From NCBI RefSeq assembly GCF_013375555.1, contig NZ_JABXWB010000001.1, positions 124,001 through 188,000 of the forward strand: 64,000 bases of DNA, given 5' to 3'. The position numbers were made by a program, and so were the translations under genes. The notes under the pieces were generated by a model. The model searched no databases and was not told where the DNA came from. It saw only the letters and a program-made list of their open reading frames with translations. This document shows positions 20,098-28,215 of this stretch, piece by piece. Within the stretch, counting starts at the first letter, position 1. The number at the start of each line of letters is the position of its first letter. Source of the DNA: Sphingobium sp. EM0848 (lineage in GTDB: Bacteria > Pseudomonadota > Alphaproteobacteria > Sphingomonadales > Sphingomonadaceae).

Positions 20098-20727
20098 TTA
20101 TCGAGGGGTCGCGGCGTTGGCGGCGGCCTCGGGCGCTGGCGTGCCTTCGGGTGTCTGGGCCTTGGGCGCGAAGACATGCAGGCTGTCGAGCGTCTTTTCC
20201 GCCATGGCCGAATATTGTTCGCTCAGCATTTCGGGGTAGACGAAACTGGCGGTGACGATGGACCCGTCGGCTTGCTTGATCAGGCGCAGCGCGACATTAT
20301 TGCCTTCGCCGTCATTCGCCGTGCCGCGATATTCATTGTCGCCGACATAATCGCCGCTGACCCCTTCGGACCCCTGGCTCACGGTTTCGACAATCTGTTG
20401 CAGCGTCTGCTCGCCATCCTTCTTCTGCCAGAAGATGCGGACGTCCGCCCCCGCGCCGGGGTCCTGATAGACCACGCCGTCGGCATTGCTGGCCGACGCA
20501 TCCTTTTCCCAACCCTCGGGGAAGGTGACGGAAAAGCCCCGCTCGACATTCACATAGTTGCGAGAGGCCGGGGTGTCGTTCTTGGCCTTGGCCATTGCTT
20601 TTGCGGCGGCGGCGTTGGCGGCATTGGCCAGTTCGTCCTGACTGGGCAGATCCTCCACCGGTTCGGCACGCCCGCAGGCGACCAGCAGCAGGAGAGGCGT
20701 GACGGCGGCAAGGGAGGTTTTTTTCAT
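20098..20727 (-). CDS. Putative lipoprotein with PsbP/Mog1-like domain
   Basis: 209 residues. MKKTSLAAVTPLLLLVAC is a type II signal peptide with lipobox Cys at 18, so the protein is membrane-anchored. An Ala/Asp linker follows, then a domain starting YVNVERGFSVTFPEGWEKD and containing VRIFWQKKDGEQTLQQIVE and a final SMAEKTLDSLHVF, which resembles the PsbP/Mog1-like beta-sandwich pattern seen in many envelope lipoproteins (fold assignment is inference). Start 20727 has GGGAGGGGGC directly upstream. The C-terminus is proline/alanine rich. Function is unknown. Confidence 0.75.
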   Translation of the reverse strand: MKKTSLAAVTPLLLLVACGRAEPVEDLPSQDELANAANAAAAKAMAKAKNDTPASRNYVNVERGFSVTFPEGWEKDASASNADGVVYQDPGAGADVRIFWQKKDGEQTLQQIVETVSQGSEGVSGDYVGDNEYRGTANDGEGNNVALRLIKQADGSIVTASFVYPEMLSEQYSAMAEKTLDSLHVFAPKAQTPEGTPAPEAAANAATPR

Positions 20728-20796
20728 GCCCCCTCCCAAAGCATAGCCGCCGCGACATTTCAACGCCGCAGCCGCAGCGCAAGCGATGGGGCGACG

Positions 20797-22245
20797 CTAT
20801 GCCGCGCTGTCGATGCCCAGTTCCGCCAGCTTGCGATAGAGGGTCGATCGGCCGATCCCCAGACGGCGCGCCACTTCGGTCATGCGCCCGCGATAATGGC
20901 CGATGGCGAGGCGGATGACGTCCGCCTCGATCTCAGCCAGTTGGCGGACATGGCCATCGCTTTCGAACAGGGTGATGCCCCCGGCTTCGCGATGCGGCTG
21001 CGGCACGGCGCGCAGCCGGCCATGATGGGTGTCGCCATGGGCGCGGCCATGGATATGGGCGGCGATCTGCGGAAAATCCTGTGGCGTCAGCGCGTCGCCC
21101 TCGCACAGCACGGCGGCGCGGAACAGGGCGTTCTGGAGCTGACGGACATTGCCGGGCCAGTCATGCTGCATCAACAGCGCCAGCGCATCGTCGGTAAGGC
21201 CGAGGCCCCGCAGCCCCGGCTGGGTCGCGATGCGGGCCAGCAGGTGGCGGCAGAGGGCAGGCACGTCGCCCAGCCGCTCGCGCAACGGGGGAATGGTGAG
21301 CTGCACCACGTTCAACCGATAATAGAGGTCCTCGCGGAAACGGCCTGCCTCTATCTCGTCATGCAGCCGCTTGTTGGTGGCGGCGATGATGCGGACGTCG
21401 ACATGGATCGGGCGGCGCGCGCCGATGGGCTGGACTTCGCCGTCCTGCAACACGCGCAGCAGCTTCACCTGGGCGTCGAGCGGCATTTCGCTGACTTCGT
21501 CGAGGAAGATGGTGCCCATGTCGGCGGCGACGAACTTGCCGACCTGCCGGTCGAAGGCGCCGGTGAAGGCGCCGCGCTCATGGCCGAACAGGTCCGATTC
21601 GACCAGATTGGCGGGAATGGCGCCGCAATTGACCGTCACCATGGCCTGCTTGTGCCGGGGGGAGGCGGCGTGGATGGCGCGGGCGATCACATCCTTGCCG
21701 ACGCCGCTTTCGCCTTCGATCAGCACCGGGATGCGCGCGCGGGCGGCCTTGGCCGCGATGGCGAGCGCGGCGCGGAACTGGGGGGCGGCACCGACAACAT
21801 CCTCAAAGGAAAGAGAGGCGGAAATCTTCTCCGTCAGGGGGCGCAGTTCGCCCCGGCCATGATCGCCGTTCAGCGTCGCATTGAGCGCGGCGAGCAGGCG
21901 TTCGGGCGCGATCGGCTTGGCCAGATAGTCGGTGGCGCCCGCGCGCATCGCCTCCACCGCGACGGCGACATTATTGTGCGCGGTCAGGATCAGGATCGGC
22001 AGCGCCGGGCGGCGGGCGTGCAGTTCACGGATCAGGCCGGTCGGCTCGTGACTCGGGCTCCACTGGTCGAGGATCACGGCGTCGAGCCGCATTCCGTCCT
22101 GCGTGCCCAGCATGGCAATCGCCGTGTCGCCGTCATTGGCGAAGATCGTGCGCCAGCCCGCACGGGCGGCCAGGGCGGACACCAGCCTGCGCTGCGCGGG
22201 CTCGTCATCGATCAACATCAGCATCGGAACGCCGTCGCGCGCCAT
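20797..22245 (-). CDS. NtrC-family sigma-54-dependent response regulator
   Basis: 482 residues in three parts. A receiver domain (1-125) has the acidic pair in LMLIDDEP and a probable phosphoacceptor Asp in DAVILDQW. The AAA+ domain (about 150-385) has Walker A GESGVGKD, the sigma-54 contact loop GAFTGA, Walker B GTIFLDEVSEM and the R-finger region. A Fis-type HTH lies at the C-terminus (EVARRLGIGRSTLYRKLAEL). It should activate RpoN promoters upon phosphorylation. No partner kinase is adjacent, so its signal is unknown. It is monocistronic and divergent from the cytochrome-oxidase/transhydrogenase locus. Confidence 0.95.
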   Translation of the reverse strand: MARDGVPMLMLIDDEPAQRRLVSALAARAGWRTIFANDGDTAIAMLGTQDGMRLDAVILDQWSPSHEPTGLIRELHARRPALPILILTAHNNVAVAVEAMRAGATDYLAKPIAPERLLAALNATLNGDHGRGELRPLTEKISASLSFEDVVGAAPQFRAALAIAAKAARARIPVLIEGESGVGKDVIARAIHAASPRHKQAMVTVNCGAIPANLVESDLFGHERGAFTGAFDRQVGKFVAADMGTIFLDEVSEMPLDAQVKLLRVLQDGEVQPIGARRPIHVDVRIIAATNKRLHDEIEAGRFREDLYYRLNVVQLTIPPLRERLGDVPALCRHLLARIATQPGLRGLGLTDDALALLMQHDWPGNVRQLQNALFRAAVLCEGDALTPQDFPQIAAHIHGRAHGDTHHGRLRAVPQPHREAGGITLFESDGHVRQLAEIEADVIRLAIGHYRGRMTEVARRLGIGRSTLYRKLAELGIDSAA

Positions 22246-22397
22246 TCTACCCCCTCATCTGAGAACTTGTCGTCGATGGTAGGGAAAAGGGGTAAAAAGC
22301 GGCTTAACCGGAAAGATTTTCTTGTTCGTTCCACGCTTGAGGGGGGCAAGGCTTGAGGATAAGAGAGGCCAGCAAACAGGTTGAGGAGAGATCGGGC

Positions 22398-22523
22398 ATG
22401 TCTTCGGAAGGAAATATGGAAAGCGCGACCCAGACTTATGCGGGATTCGTTTCCGTCATGAAGTGGGGTACGATTGCCTCTGCCGTGGTGGCTGCTCTGG
22501 TCGTGGTGCTGATCGCTCACTGA
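22398..22523 (+). CDS. aa3-type cytochrome c oxidase subunit IV
   Basis: A 41-residue peptide with one transmembrane helix. The block TYAGFVSVMKWGTIASA matches the bacterial aa3 oxidase subunit IV family (consensus TY-x-GF-x-x-x-x-KWGTI), a single-helix subunit of the respiratory oxidase in alphaproteobacteria. GAGGAG is present upstream of ATG 22398. It precedes the transhydrogenase alpha gene by 25 bases and is probably co-transcribed with it, an arrangement seen in other alphaproteobacteria. The catalytic oxidase subunits are not in this window. Confidence 0.87.
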   Translation: MSSEGNMESATQTYAGFVSVMKWGTIASAVVAALVVVLIAH

Positions 22524-22548
22524 AGCGGGCGGCAGCAGGGGGATGTCC

Positions 22549-23667
22549 ATGAAAATTGCGATAGTGAAGGAGCTTGCCGAGGGTGAGCGCCGCGTTTCCG
22601 GCACGCCGGAGACGGTCAAGAAGTTCAAGGCGCTGGGTGCCGAGGTTGCGGTGGAGGCAGGCGCAGGCCTGACCGCCGCCATTGCCGACGCCGACTATGC
22701 CGCCATGGGCGCGACCGTGGCCGATCGCGCCGCGACGGTGGCGGGCGCGGACATCATCCTGGGCGTGCAGGGGCCTGACGTCGCGAGCATCGCGGGCGCC
22801 AGGCCCGGCGCGTGGATCGTCGCGGGCCTCAACCCCTTTGTCGAGCGGGCGCGGGTCGATGCCTATGCGGCGGCGGGCTATGAAGCGCTGGCGATGGAGT
22901 TCATGCCGCGCATCACCCGCGCGCAGTCGATGGATATCCTCTCCTCCCAGTCGAACCTGTCGGGCTACAAGGCGGTGCTGGACGCGGCGGCCGAATATGG
23001 CCGGTCCTTCCCGATGATGATGACGGCGGCGGGCACGCTGTCCCCGGCCAAGGCCTTCATCATGGGCGTGGGCGTCGCGGGCTTGCAGGCGATCGCCACC
23101 GCCAAGCGGCTGGGCGCGCAAGTGTCGGCGACCGACGTGCGGTCGGCCACCAGGGAGCAGATCGAGAGTCTGGGCGCCAAGGCGATCTTCGTCGAGAGCG
23201 TCGCGGGCATCGAGGGCGAGGGCAAGGGCGGCTATGCCACCGAAATGTCCGAGGAGTATCAAAAGGCGCAGGCCGAGCTGGTATCGGGCCATATCGCCAA
23301 GCAGGACATCGTCATCACCACGGCGCTGATCCCCGGCAAGCCCGCGCCGCGCCTGATTTCGGATGCGCAGATCGCGTCGATGAAGCCGGGCAGCGTGATC
23401 GTCGACCTGGCCGTCGAACAGGGCGGCAATGTCGAGGGCGCCGTGCTGGGCGAGGTGGTCGAGCGCCATGGCGTGAAGATCGTGGGGCATAAGAATGTGC
23501 CCTCGCGTCTGGCGGCGGATGCCTCGGCGCTGTTCGCGCGCAACCTGTATAATTTCCTCTCGGCCTTCTGGAACAAGGATCAGAATGCGCCGGTGCTGGA
23601 CGAGGAAATCGGCAATGCCATCCGCGTGACGCAGGGCGGCAAGGTCGTGAACGAACGGTTGCTCTGA
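22549..23667 (+). CDS. pntAA: NAD(P) transhydrogenase alpha subunit, NAD-binding dI domain (PntAA)
   Basis: 372-residue soluble dI component of the split proton-translocating transhydrogenase, related to alanine dehydrogenase. Conserved parts are intact: N-terminal KIAIVKELAEGERRVSGTP, the mobile RQD-type loop RITRAQSMDILSSQSNLSGY, the dinucleotide motif VGVAGLQAI, and DIVITTALIPGKPAP. It should bind NAD(H). Start ATG 22549 is favoured over 22543, which abuts the purine-rich Shine-Dalgarno. The two genes downstream, which should supply dII and dIII, are degenerate or shortened, so its catalytic role here is questionable. Confidence 0.95.
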   Translation: MKIAIVKELAEGERRVSGTPETVKKFKALGAEVAVEAGAGLTAAIADADYAAMGATVADRAATVAGADIILGVQGPDVASIAGARPGAWIVAGLNPFVERARVDAYAAAGYEALAMEFMPRITRAQSMDILSSQSNLSGYKAVLDAAAEYGRSFPMMMTAAGTLSPAKAFIMGVGVAGLQAIATAKRLGAQVSATDVRSATREQIESLGAKAIFVESVAGIEGEGKGGYATEMSEEYQKAQAELVSGHIAKQDIVITTALIPGKPAPRLISDAQIASMKPGSVIVDLAVEQGGNVEGAVLGEVVERHGVKIVGHKNVPSRLAADASALFARNLYNFLSAFWNKDQNAPVLDEEIGNAIRVTQGGKVVNERLL

Positions 23668-23721
23668 TCACGGGACGGCCCGGTCCGGCAAGGCGGGGCT
23701 TGACCATCGGTGACTTCATGC

Positions 23722-23757
23722 AATGAGGAGGAACAGATGATCCTGTTCCTCCTCATT
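23722..23757 (+). promoter_or_regulatory. Hairpin sequestering the ribosome-binding site and start codon
   Basis: A perfect 15-bp stem (23722-23736 with 23743-23757) encloses a six-base loop whose first three bases are the ATG of the next gene. The Shine-Dalgarno GAGGAGGAA lies entirely in the 5' arm. The run TTTCCTTTTT follows the 3' arm, so it could also act as an attenuator. It should keep translation or transcription of the membrane subunits low unless opened. Confidence 0.75.
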
Positions 23758-24003
23758 TCCTTTTTGGCCGCCTCTGCCTTGGGCGGCGTCCTTGGCTGGC
23801 GGATGCGGCCGGAGAGCGGCTGGTCGCTGGTCGCGATTCTGCAACTGCTGTCGTCCGTCATCCTGATCGGCGCGATCATCGTCGCGGCGGAAGCGGGGAG
23901 CGCGGCGGCGCGGACCCTGGGGCTGTTGGCCATCGTGGCGAGCAGCGCGGGGCTGAGCGGCGGTATGATCGCGGCCCGGCGGATGGATATGTCGCGCTCG
24001 TGA
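23737..24003 (+). CDS. Divergent transhydrogenase PntAA2-like membrane subunit
   Basis: 88 residues with three predicted transmembrane helices (residues 1-22, about 27-50, about 55-78). By position and pattern it corresponds to the C-terminal membrane part of the transhydrogenase alpha chain: RMRPESGWSLVAILQLLSSVILIGAII aligns with the segment holding the conserved H-x-PLM-x-x-TNAIS-x-I-x-x-GA block of PntA. The conserved TNA is replaced by LQL and the PLM part is lost. It lies 69 bases after pntAA, its start is buried in a hairpin, and its stop overlaps the next start by one base. Homology is my inference from alignment by eye; no database search was run. Confidence 0.7.
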   Translation: MILFLLISFLAASALGGVLGWRMRPESGWSLVAILQLLSSVILIGAIIVAAEAGSAAARTLGLLAIVASSAGLSGGMIAARRMDMSRS

Positions 24004-24827
24004 TGGAGGCCATCAACCCGACGGTCGCGGTCGGCTGGTCCGTGGCGGCCTTGCTGTTCGGGCTGGCGCTGCTGGCGTCGGTGGGGGGCAGGCTGCGGCA
24101 AGGCGCCTATCTGATGATGGCGGGAATAATGGTGATCGGGGCGGTCACGCTCTACAGCCATGATGTCATGGCCATGCCGCAGATCTGCGCTGCGCTGATC
24201 ACCGGAGGGGCGGTCGGGCTGGTGCTGGGGCAGGGTGTGCCGCGATCGGCGATTCCGGCTGTGCTGACCGGGCTGATCGGGCAGGCGGGGATGGCGGCGG
24301 TGTTCGTCGGCGTGGCGGCCTGGCGCAATCCTCATGCTTTCGGGTTGCTGGACGAGACGACGGATCGGATGCTGACCGATGCCGCTGCCTTTGTCGGGCT
24401 TGCCATCGCTTTCGGGGCGATGGCCGGTGCGGGCGCGGCGGCGATATTATGGCATGGGATGACGCGGCAGGGCGAGGGGAGGCGCGGACCGCCCCTGTTC
24501 GCTGGCGCGATGCTGGTGGCGACGGGCGCTGTGACTTCGGTTTTCGCCTTGTCACCCGACACCGGCTGGCTGATTGGCTCTATCGGAGTCGCCCTGCTGG
24601 CCGGGCAGGCGTTGGCGAGATGGGCCATGGGCGTGGGGACGGGGGCTGCGGCGGCGCTGGTCGGTGGACTGGCGGGCTGGGCCGTCGCTGGCTCGGCTTT
24701 CCTGTTGGAAAATATGGGGATGGCGGTTGCCGGGGGTCTTGCGGGCGCGGCTGGAACTGTGCTGGGCTTGCGTCTTTGCGGCGGGGCGGTCAGGAAGGGG
24801 CTTGCCGATGCGGGGCGCCATCCTTAA
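24003..24827 (+). CDS. PntB-like membrane domain (dII) lacking the NADP-binding dIII domain
   Basis: 274 residues with about nine hydrophobic helices, as in the dII part of transhydrogenase beta. GWAVAGSAFLLENMGMAVAG and AGTVLGLRLC match the last two helices of E. coli PntB, and ICAALITGGAVGLVLG matches helix 3. By eye the channel residues equivalent to E. coli beta His91, Asp213 and Asn222 are Ile, Gly and Gly. The protein ends where the 180-residue NADP-binding dIII domain should begin, and no dIII lies downstream in any frame. It probably cannot translocate protons or transfer hydride. It may be a membrane anchor for PntAA or a relic. Confidence 0.72.
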   Translation: MEAINPTVAVGWSVAALLFGLALLASVGGRLRQGAYLMMAGIMVIGAVTLYSHDVMAMPQICAALITGGAVGLVLGQGVPRSAIPAVLTGLIGQAGMAAVFVGVAAWRNPHAFGLLDETTDRMLTDAAAFVGLAIAFGAMAGAGAAAILWHGMTRQGEGRRGPPLFAGAMLVATGAVTSVFALSPDTGWLIGSIGVALLAGQALARWAMGVGTGAAAALVGGLAGWAVAGSAFLLENMGMAVAGGLAGAAGTVLGLRLCGGAVRKGLADAGRHP

Positions 24828-24868
24828 CGATTTGCGGCAGGAACCTTTGCATTGGGGTAAGCGGATTC

Positions 24869-25561
24869 ATGAAGAAGCTCGGTCTGATAGGCGGTCTTAG
24901 CTGGACGTCGACGGCGCGCTATTATCAGATCATCAACCAGGCGGTGTATCGCGCCCGGGGCGGGCAGCACAGCGCGCCGCTGTTGATCGAGAGCCTGGAT
25001 TTCGCGGATATCGGCCGGTCTACCACCGATGAGGAATGGGCGCATGCGGCGCAAGTGCTGATGGCGTCGGCACGGCGGCTGGAACAGGCGGGCGCCGCGG
25101 CGCTGCTGATCTGCGCCAACTCCATGCATCGCGTCTATGACGAGGTACAGGCGGGCGTCGATATCCCGATCATCAACATTGCCGAGGCGGTCGGGCGCAA
25201 GATGCAGGCCGACGGCATCGAAAAGGCGGCGCTGATCGGTACGCGCAATGTGATGACCGAGAAATTCTATCGCCAGCGGCTGGTGGCGCACGGCATATCG
25301 CTGCTGCCGCCCGACATGGAACTGGCCGAGCGGATCGACCGGATCGTCTATGACGAACTGACCATCGGCAAGATCAGCCGCGAATCCGAACGCTATATGA
25401 AGTCGGAACTGACCGACATCGCCAAGGAGCATGTGCAGGCCGCGATCCTGGCCTGCACCGAGCTGGAGATGATCGTCGACGTGAGGGCGAATGTGCTGCC
25501 GATCTATGACGGCACCAGCATCCATGCCCGCGCCGGCGTGGATGTGATTTTGGGGGAATAG
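24869..25561 (+). CDS. Aspartate/glutamate racemase family protein
   Basis: 230 residues of the cofactor-independent Asp/Glu racemase superfamily. The two catalytic cysteines are present in LLICANSMH (about residue 84) and ILACTELEM (about 196), and the N-terminal KKLGLIGGLSWTSTARYY is characteristic of the YgeA/amino-acid racemase branch. It probably racemises aspartate or a related amino acid in the cytosol; substrate is not determinable. It follows the transhydrogenase-like gene by 41 bases and may be co-transcribed. A short hairpin lies after the stop, without a T tract. Confidence 0.93.
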   Translation: MKKLGLIGGLSWTSTARYYQIINQAVYRARGGQHSAPLLIESLDFADIGRSTTDEEWAHAAQVLMASARRLEQAGAAALLICANSMHRVYDEVQAGVDIPIINIAEAVGRKMQADGIEKAALIGTRNVMTEKFYRQRLVAHGISLLPPDMELAERIDRIVYDELTIGKISRESERYMKSELTDIAKEHVQAAILACTELEMIVDVRANVLPIYDGTSIHARAGVDVILGE

Positions 25562-25594
25562 GGGAGCGGATTACCCGCTCCTCCCAAAATCCGG

Positions 25595-26026
25595 TTATCG
25601 CACGGGTGTCCAGGTCTGCGTCTTGCAGAAGAACATGATGCAGCCCTGCACTTTCAGCGTACCGTCGCTATTGCGGCTGACCTTGCTGTTATAGGTCTTG
25701 CCGCTTTCGGGGTCGTAGATCGATCCCTTCCAGAGATCGCCGCCATCGGTGAAGCCGGTGAGCAGCGCCAGACCGGTCAGCGGCTTGCTGCGCAACGCGG
25801 GATCGGGATTCTTGATGTCGGTCTGGGGGCGGCCGGGGGTGGGCTTCACGATCTTCTCGATCCGCCCGCAGAGTGTCTGGCCGCAATTGGCGATCTGGAC
25901 GATGGCCTTGCCGTCGACCGTCGCCCAGCGGCCGGTGATGGGCTGGGCCGCCTCAGCCGGCAAAGCGGCGATCAGGGGCAGGATGAGCAGCGCGGCGCGG
26001 GCGGCGATGCGGGGGACAGCGACCAT
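25595..26026 (-). CDS. DUF2147 domain secreted protein
   Basis: 143 residues. A cleavable Sec signal peptide covers residues 1-26 (ending ALPAEAAQ). The rest matches DUF2147: PITGRWATVDGKAIVQIANCG, then LCGRI, a linker, GDLWKGSIYDPESGKTYNSKV and LKVQGCIMFFCKTQTWTPV. Four cysteines could form two disulfides in the periplasm. The family is probably a small beta-barrel of unknown function. It converges with the racemase gene at 34 bases. Confidence 0.9.
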   Translation of the reverse strand: MVAVPRIAARAALLILPLIAALPAEAAQPITGRWATVDGKAIVQIANCGQTLCGRIEKIVKPTPGRPQTDIKNPDPALRSKPLTGLALLTGFTDGGDLWKGSIYDPESGKTYNSKVSRNSDGTLKVQGCIMFFCKTQTWTPVR

Positions 26027-26159
26027 GAATCTCTCCAGTTATGCGTCTTTGCAGGACAGATAAGACAGGATCGGGATCGCCGCCAAGGCGGAAAATCCAT
26101 GGCTTTCCATCGATTTCGAAGGGACGTTACGGCAACGCAGGAACGCCCCCTCTGAAATT

Positions 26160-27152
26160 TTAGAAAGCCTTGCTGATCGAGCAGGCCGCCGGGCCCAGAA
26201 TGACGACGAACAGCGTCGGCAGGATGAAGAGAATCAGCGGCACGGTCATGATCGCGGGCAGGCGCGCGGCCTTTTCCTCGGCGCGCATCATGCGTTCGTG
26301 GCGGAACTCGGCGGACAGGACGCGCAGCGCCGAGGCGAGCGGGGTGCCGTATTTCTCCGTCTGGATCATGGTCGTCACCACGCCCTTCACCGCGTCCAGC
26401 TTGACGCGGGTGGCGAGGTTTTCGAACGCCATGCGCCGTTCGGTGAGGAAGCTCAGCTCAATCGCCGTCAGGTGGAATTCGTCGCCCAGTTCCGGATAGG
26501 CCTTGCCCAGTTCACGGGCGACGCGGCTGAAGGCGGCGTCGACGGTCAGGCCCGCCTCGGCGCAGATCACCAGCAGGTCGAGCGCGTCGGGCAGCCCCTT
26601 GCGGATCGCGGCGGAGCGCTTGGCGATCTTGTTGTCGATGAAGATGTCGGGCGCCTTGTACGCCAGCAGCAGCGCGCCTGCGAACGCCATGAAACGCTTG
26701 GCGCCGCCCCATTCGGGGTAGATGCCCACCGCATAGAGCAGCAGCGCGGCCAGGCCGCCGATCACGACCGGCAGGATCAGGCGGCCGAAGATCACGGCGA
26801 CGGCCCAGTCCTTCGACCGGATGCCCGCCTGCGCCAGCTTGATCTGCGCGTCCTTGAGCTGGTCGTCCTGCAACACCTTCAGGCTGGAGAGGAAGGACCG
26901 CATCCGGTCGGTCGCCTGGTTCTTCTGCACCAGCTTGGCACGGCGGCGGCCGGTGGAGGCGGTGATGCCGGCCTTGAGCTGTTCGCGCCGTTCGTTGAGC
27001 GCCTTGACGCGCTTGGCCATCGGATCGCGGACGGTCATCACCGTGTAGAGCGCGAACAGCACCGCCAGCGTCGCCAGCGCGGCGAGCAACGTGCCGAAAT
27101 CGGTGGCGGTCAGACCGAACAGGGTGCCGGCGGGGACGGGATTGGTTTCCAT
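26160..27152 (-). CDS. tadC: Tad pilus inner-membrane platform protein TadC
   Basis: 330-residue T2SSF-domain protein. A single N-terminal helix (TALAALATLAVLFALYTVM region) and a cytoplasmic linker precede the F domain, with GLPDALDLLVICAEAGLTVDAAFSRVARELG (about residues 195-225), and two closing helices. It pairs with TadB to form the assembly platform for Flp/Tad pili. It is the last gene of cpaABCDE-tadBC on the minus strand, 16 bases after tadB. Confidence 0.93.
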   Translation of the reverse strand: METNPVPAGTLFGLTATDFGTLLAALATLAVLFALYTVMTVRDPMAKRVKALNERREQLKAGITASTGRRRAKLVQKNQATDRMRSFLSSLKVLQDDQLKDAQIKLAQAGIRSKDWAVAVIFGRLILPVVIGGLAALLLYAVGIYPEWGGAKRFMAFAGALLLAYKAPDIFIDNKIAKRSAAIRKGLPDALDLLVICAEAGLTVDAAFSRVARELGKAYPELGDEFHLTAIELSFLTERRMAFENLATRVKLDAVKGVVTTMIQTEKYGTPLASALRVLSAEFRHERMMRAEEKAARLPAIMTVPLILFILPTLFVVILGPAACSISKAF

Positions 27153-27168
27153 CGGGCGGGCTTCCTCG

Positions 27169-28167
27169 TCAGATCTCGAAATTGATCATCTGTGCCATGA
27201 TGAACGCGCCGATCGCCATCCAGCACATGCCGCCAATGCCGATGACCTGCATGGTCGAAAGGCCGAAAACCCCCGCCGGATCGGGCGTGAAGAAGGGCGA
27301 CATATAATTATAGTTGATGTAGCAGATGAGGCCGAAGACCAGAAAGGGCAGCACGCCGATGATATAGGCGGACGCCTTGGATTCCGACGACATGGCGCGA
27401 ATCTTGAGCTTCATCTGCGCGCGCTGGCGCAGCACGGTGGCGAGGTTCGACAGGGTTTCGGCCAGGTTGCCGCCGGTTTCCCGCTGGATCGCCAGACTGA
27501 TGACGAAGAACTGGAATTCCGGCGTGCCGAGGCGATCGGCCGTTTCCTGAAGCGCCTGATCCATGGACTTGCCGATCTTGATCCGTTCGGTGATCAGCTT
27601 GAATTCCTCGCCGACCGGACCCGGCACTTCGCTGGACACCACGGTCAGCGTTTCGGCGATGGGCAGGCCCGACCGCAGACCGCGCGTCAGCAGTTCCAGC
27701 GCGTCGGGGAATTTGGCGTTGAATTTCTGGATTCGCCCCTTGATGAGGCGGCCGATCCACATATGCGGCAGGCCAAGCCCTGCGGCGAGGCCCAGCATCA
27801 CCGCGAAGAGCGGCGGGAAGCCGCGCAGCATCAGCAGCGCGCACAGGACAAGGAAGATCACCGCGCAGGCCGTCATATACTGGCTGACGGTCCATTTCTT
27901 GCCGGTCATGCGGATGCGCTTGGCGAGATTCTCCGGGTTGGGCACCAGCGACACCAGCATGGAGGCTTCATTGCCGACCGGGCGGTTGGAAATCGCCCGG
28001 CGCATGCGCGCTTCCAATATCGCGTCGGTCGAATCGCTGTGCCGACCCCGGATCATGTCCATCCGGCGCTTCTGCGCCTTTTCCGGCGACGGGCCGGCAA
28101 AGGCCATGACGACCAGGCCCAGCAAGACCGAAAGCAACACCGCTATCAGGATCACATTGCCGTTCAT
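27169..28167 (-). CDS. tadB: Tad pilus inner-membrane platform protein TadB
   Basis: 332-residue T2SSF-domain protein. An N-terminal helix (VILIAVLLSVLLGLVVMAF), then a central pair of helices, then FPDALELLTRGLRSGLPIAETLTVV and ETGGNLAETLSNLATVLRQR, the conserved F-domain signatures, and two C-terminal helices. Start ATG 28167 (MNGNVIL) is preferred over 28185. Directly upstream sits cpaE with only 48 bases between, where most Tad loci carry the tadA/cpaF ATPase gene; here that gene is absent. Confidence 0.93.
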   Translation of the reverse strand: MNGNVILIAVLLSVLLGLVVMAFAGPSPEKAQKRRMDMIRGRHSDSTDAILEARMRRAISNRPVGNEASMLVSLVPNPENLAKRIRMTGKKWTVSQYMTACAVIFLVLCALLMLRGFPPLFAVMLGLAAGLGLPHMWIGRLIKGRIQKFNAKFPDALELLTRGLRSGLPIAETLTVVSSEVPGPVGEEFKLITERIKIGKSMDQALQETADRLGTPEFQFFVISLAIQRETGGNLAETLSNLATVLRQRAQMKLKIRAMSSESKASAYIIGVLPFLVFGLICYINYNYMSPFFTPDPAGVFGLSTMQVIGIGGMCWMAIGAFIMAQMINFEI

Positions 28168-28215
28168 CTGCCTGTCTGCTCCCAATCCGCGTCCGTCAAA
28201 GAAGGTTTATCGGCG

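Noticed and set aside
20176..22356. Long plus-strand open frame opposite the sigma-54 response regulator
   Set aside because: No domain, atypical composition; the minus strand encodes an unmistakable NtrC-type regulator.
25563..25581. Hairpin GGAGCGG-n-CCGCTCC between the racemase and DUF2147 genes
   Set aside because: No T tract on either strand, so no terminator evidence.
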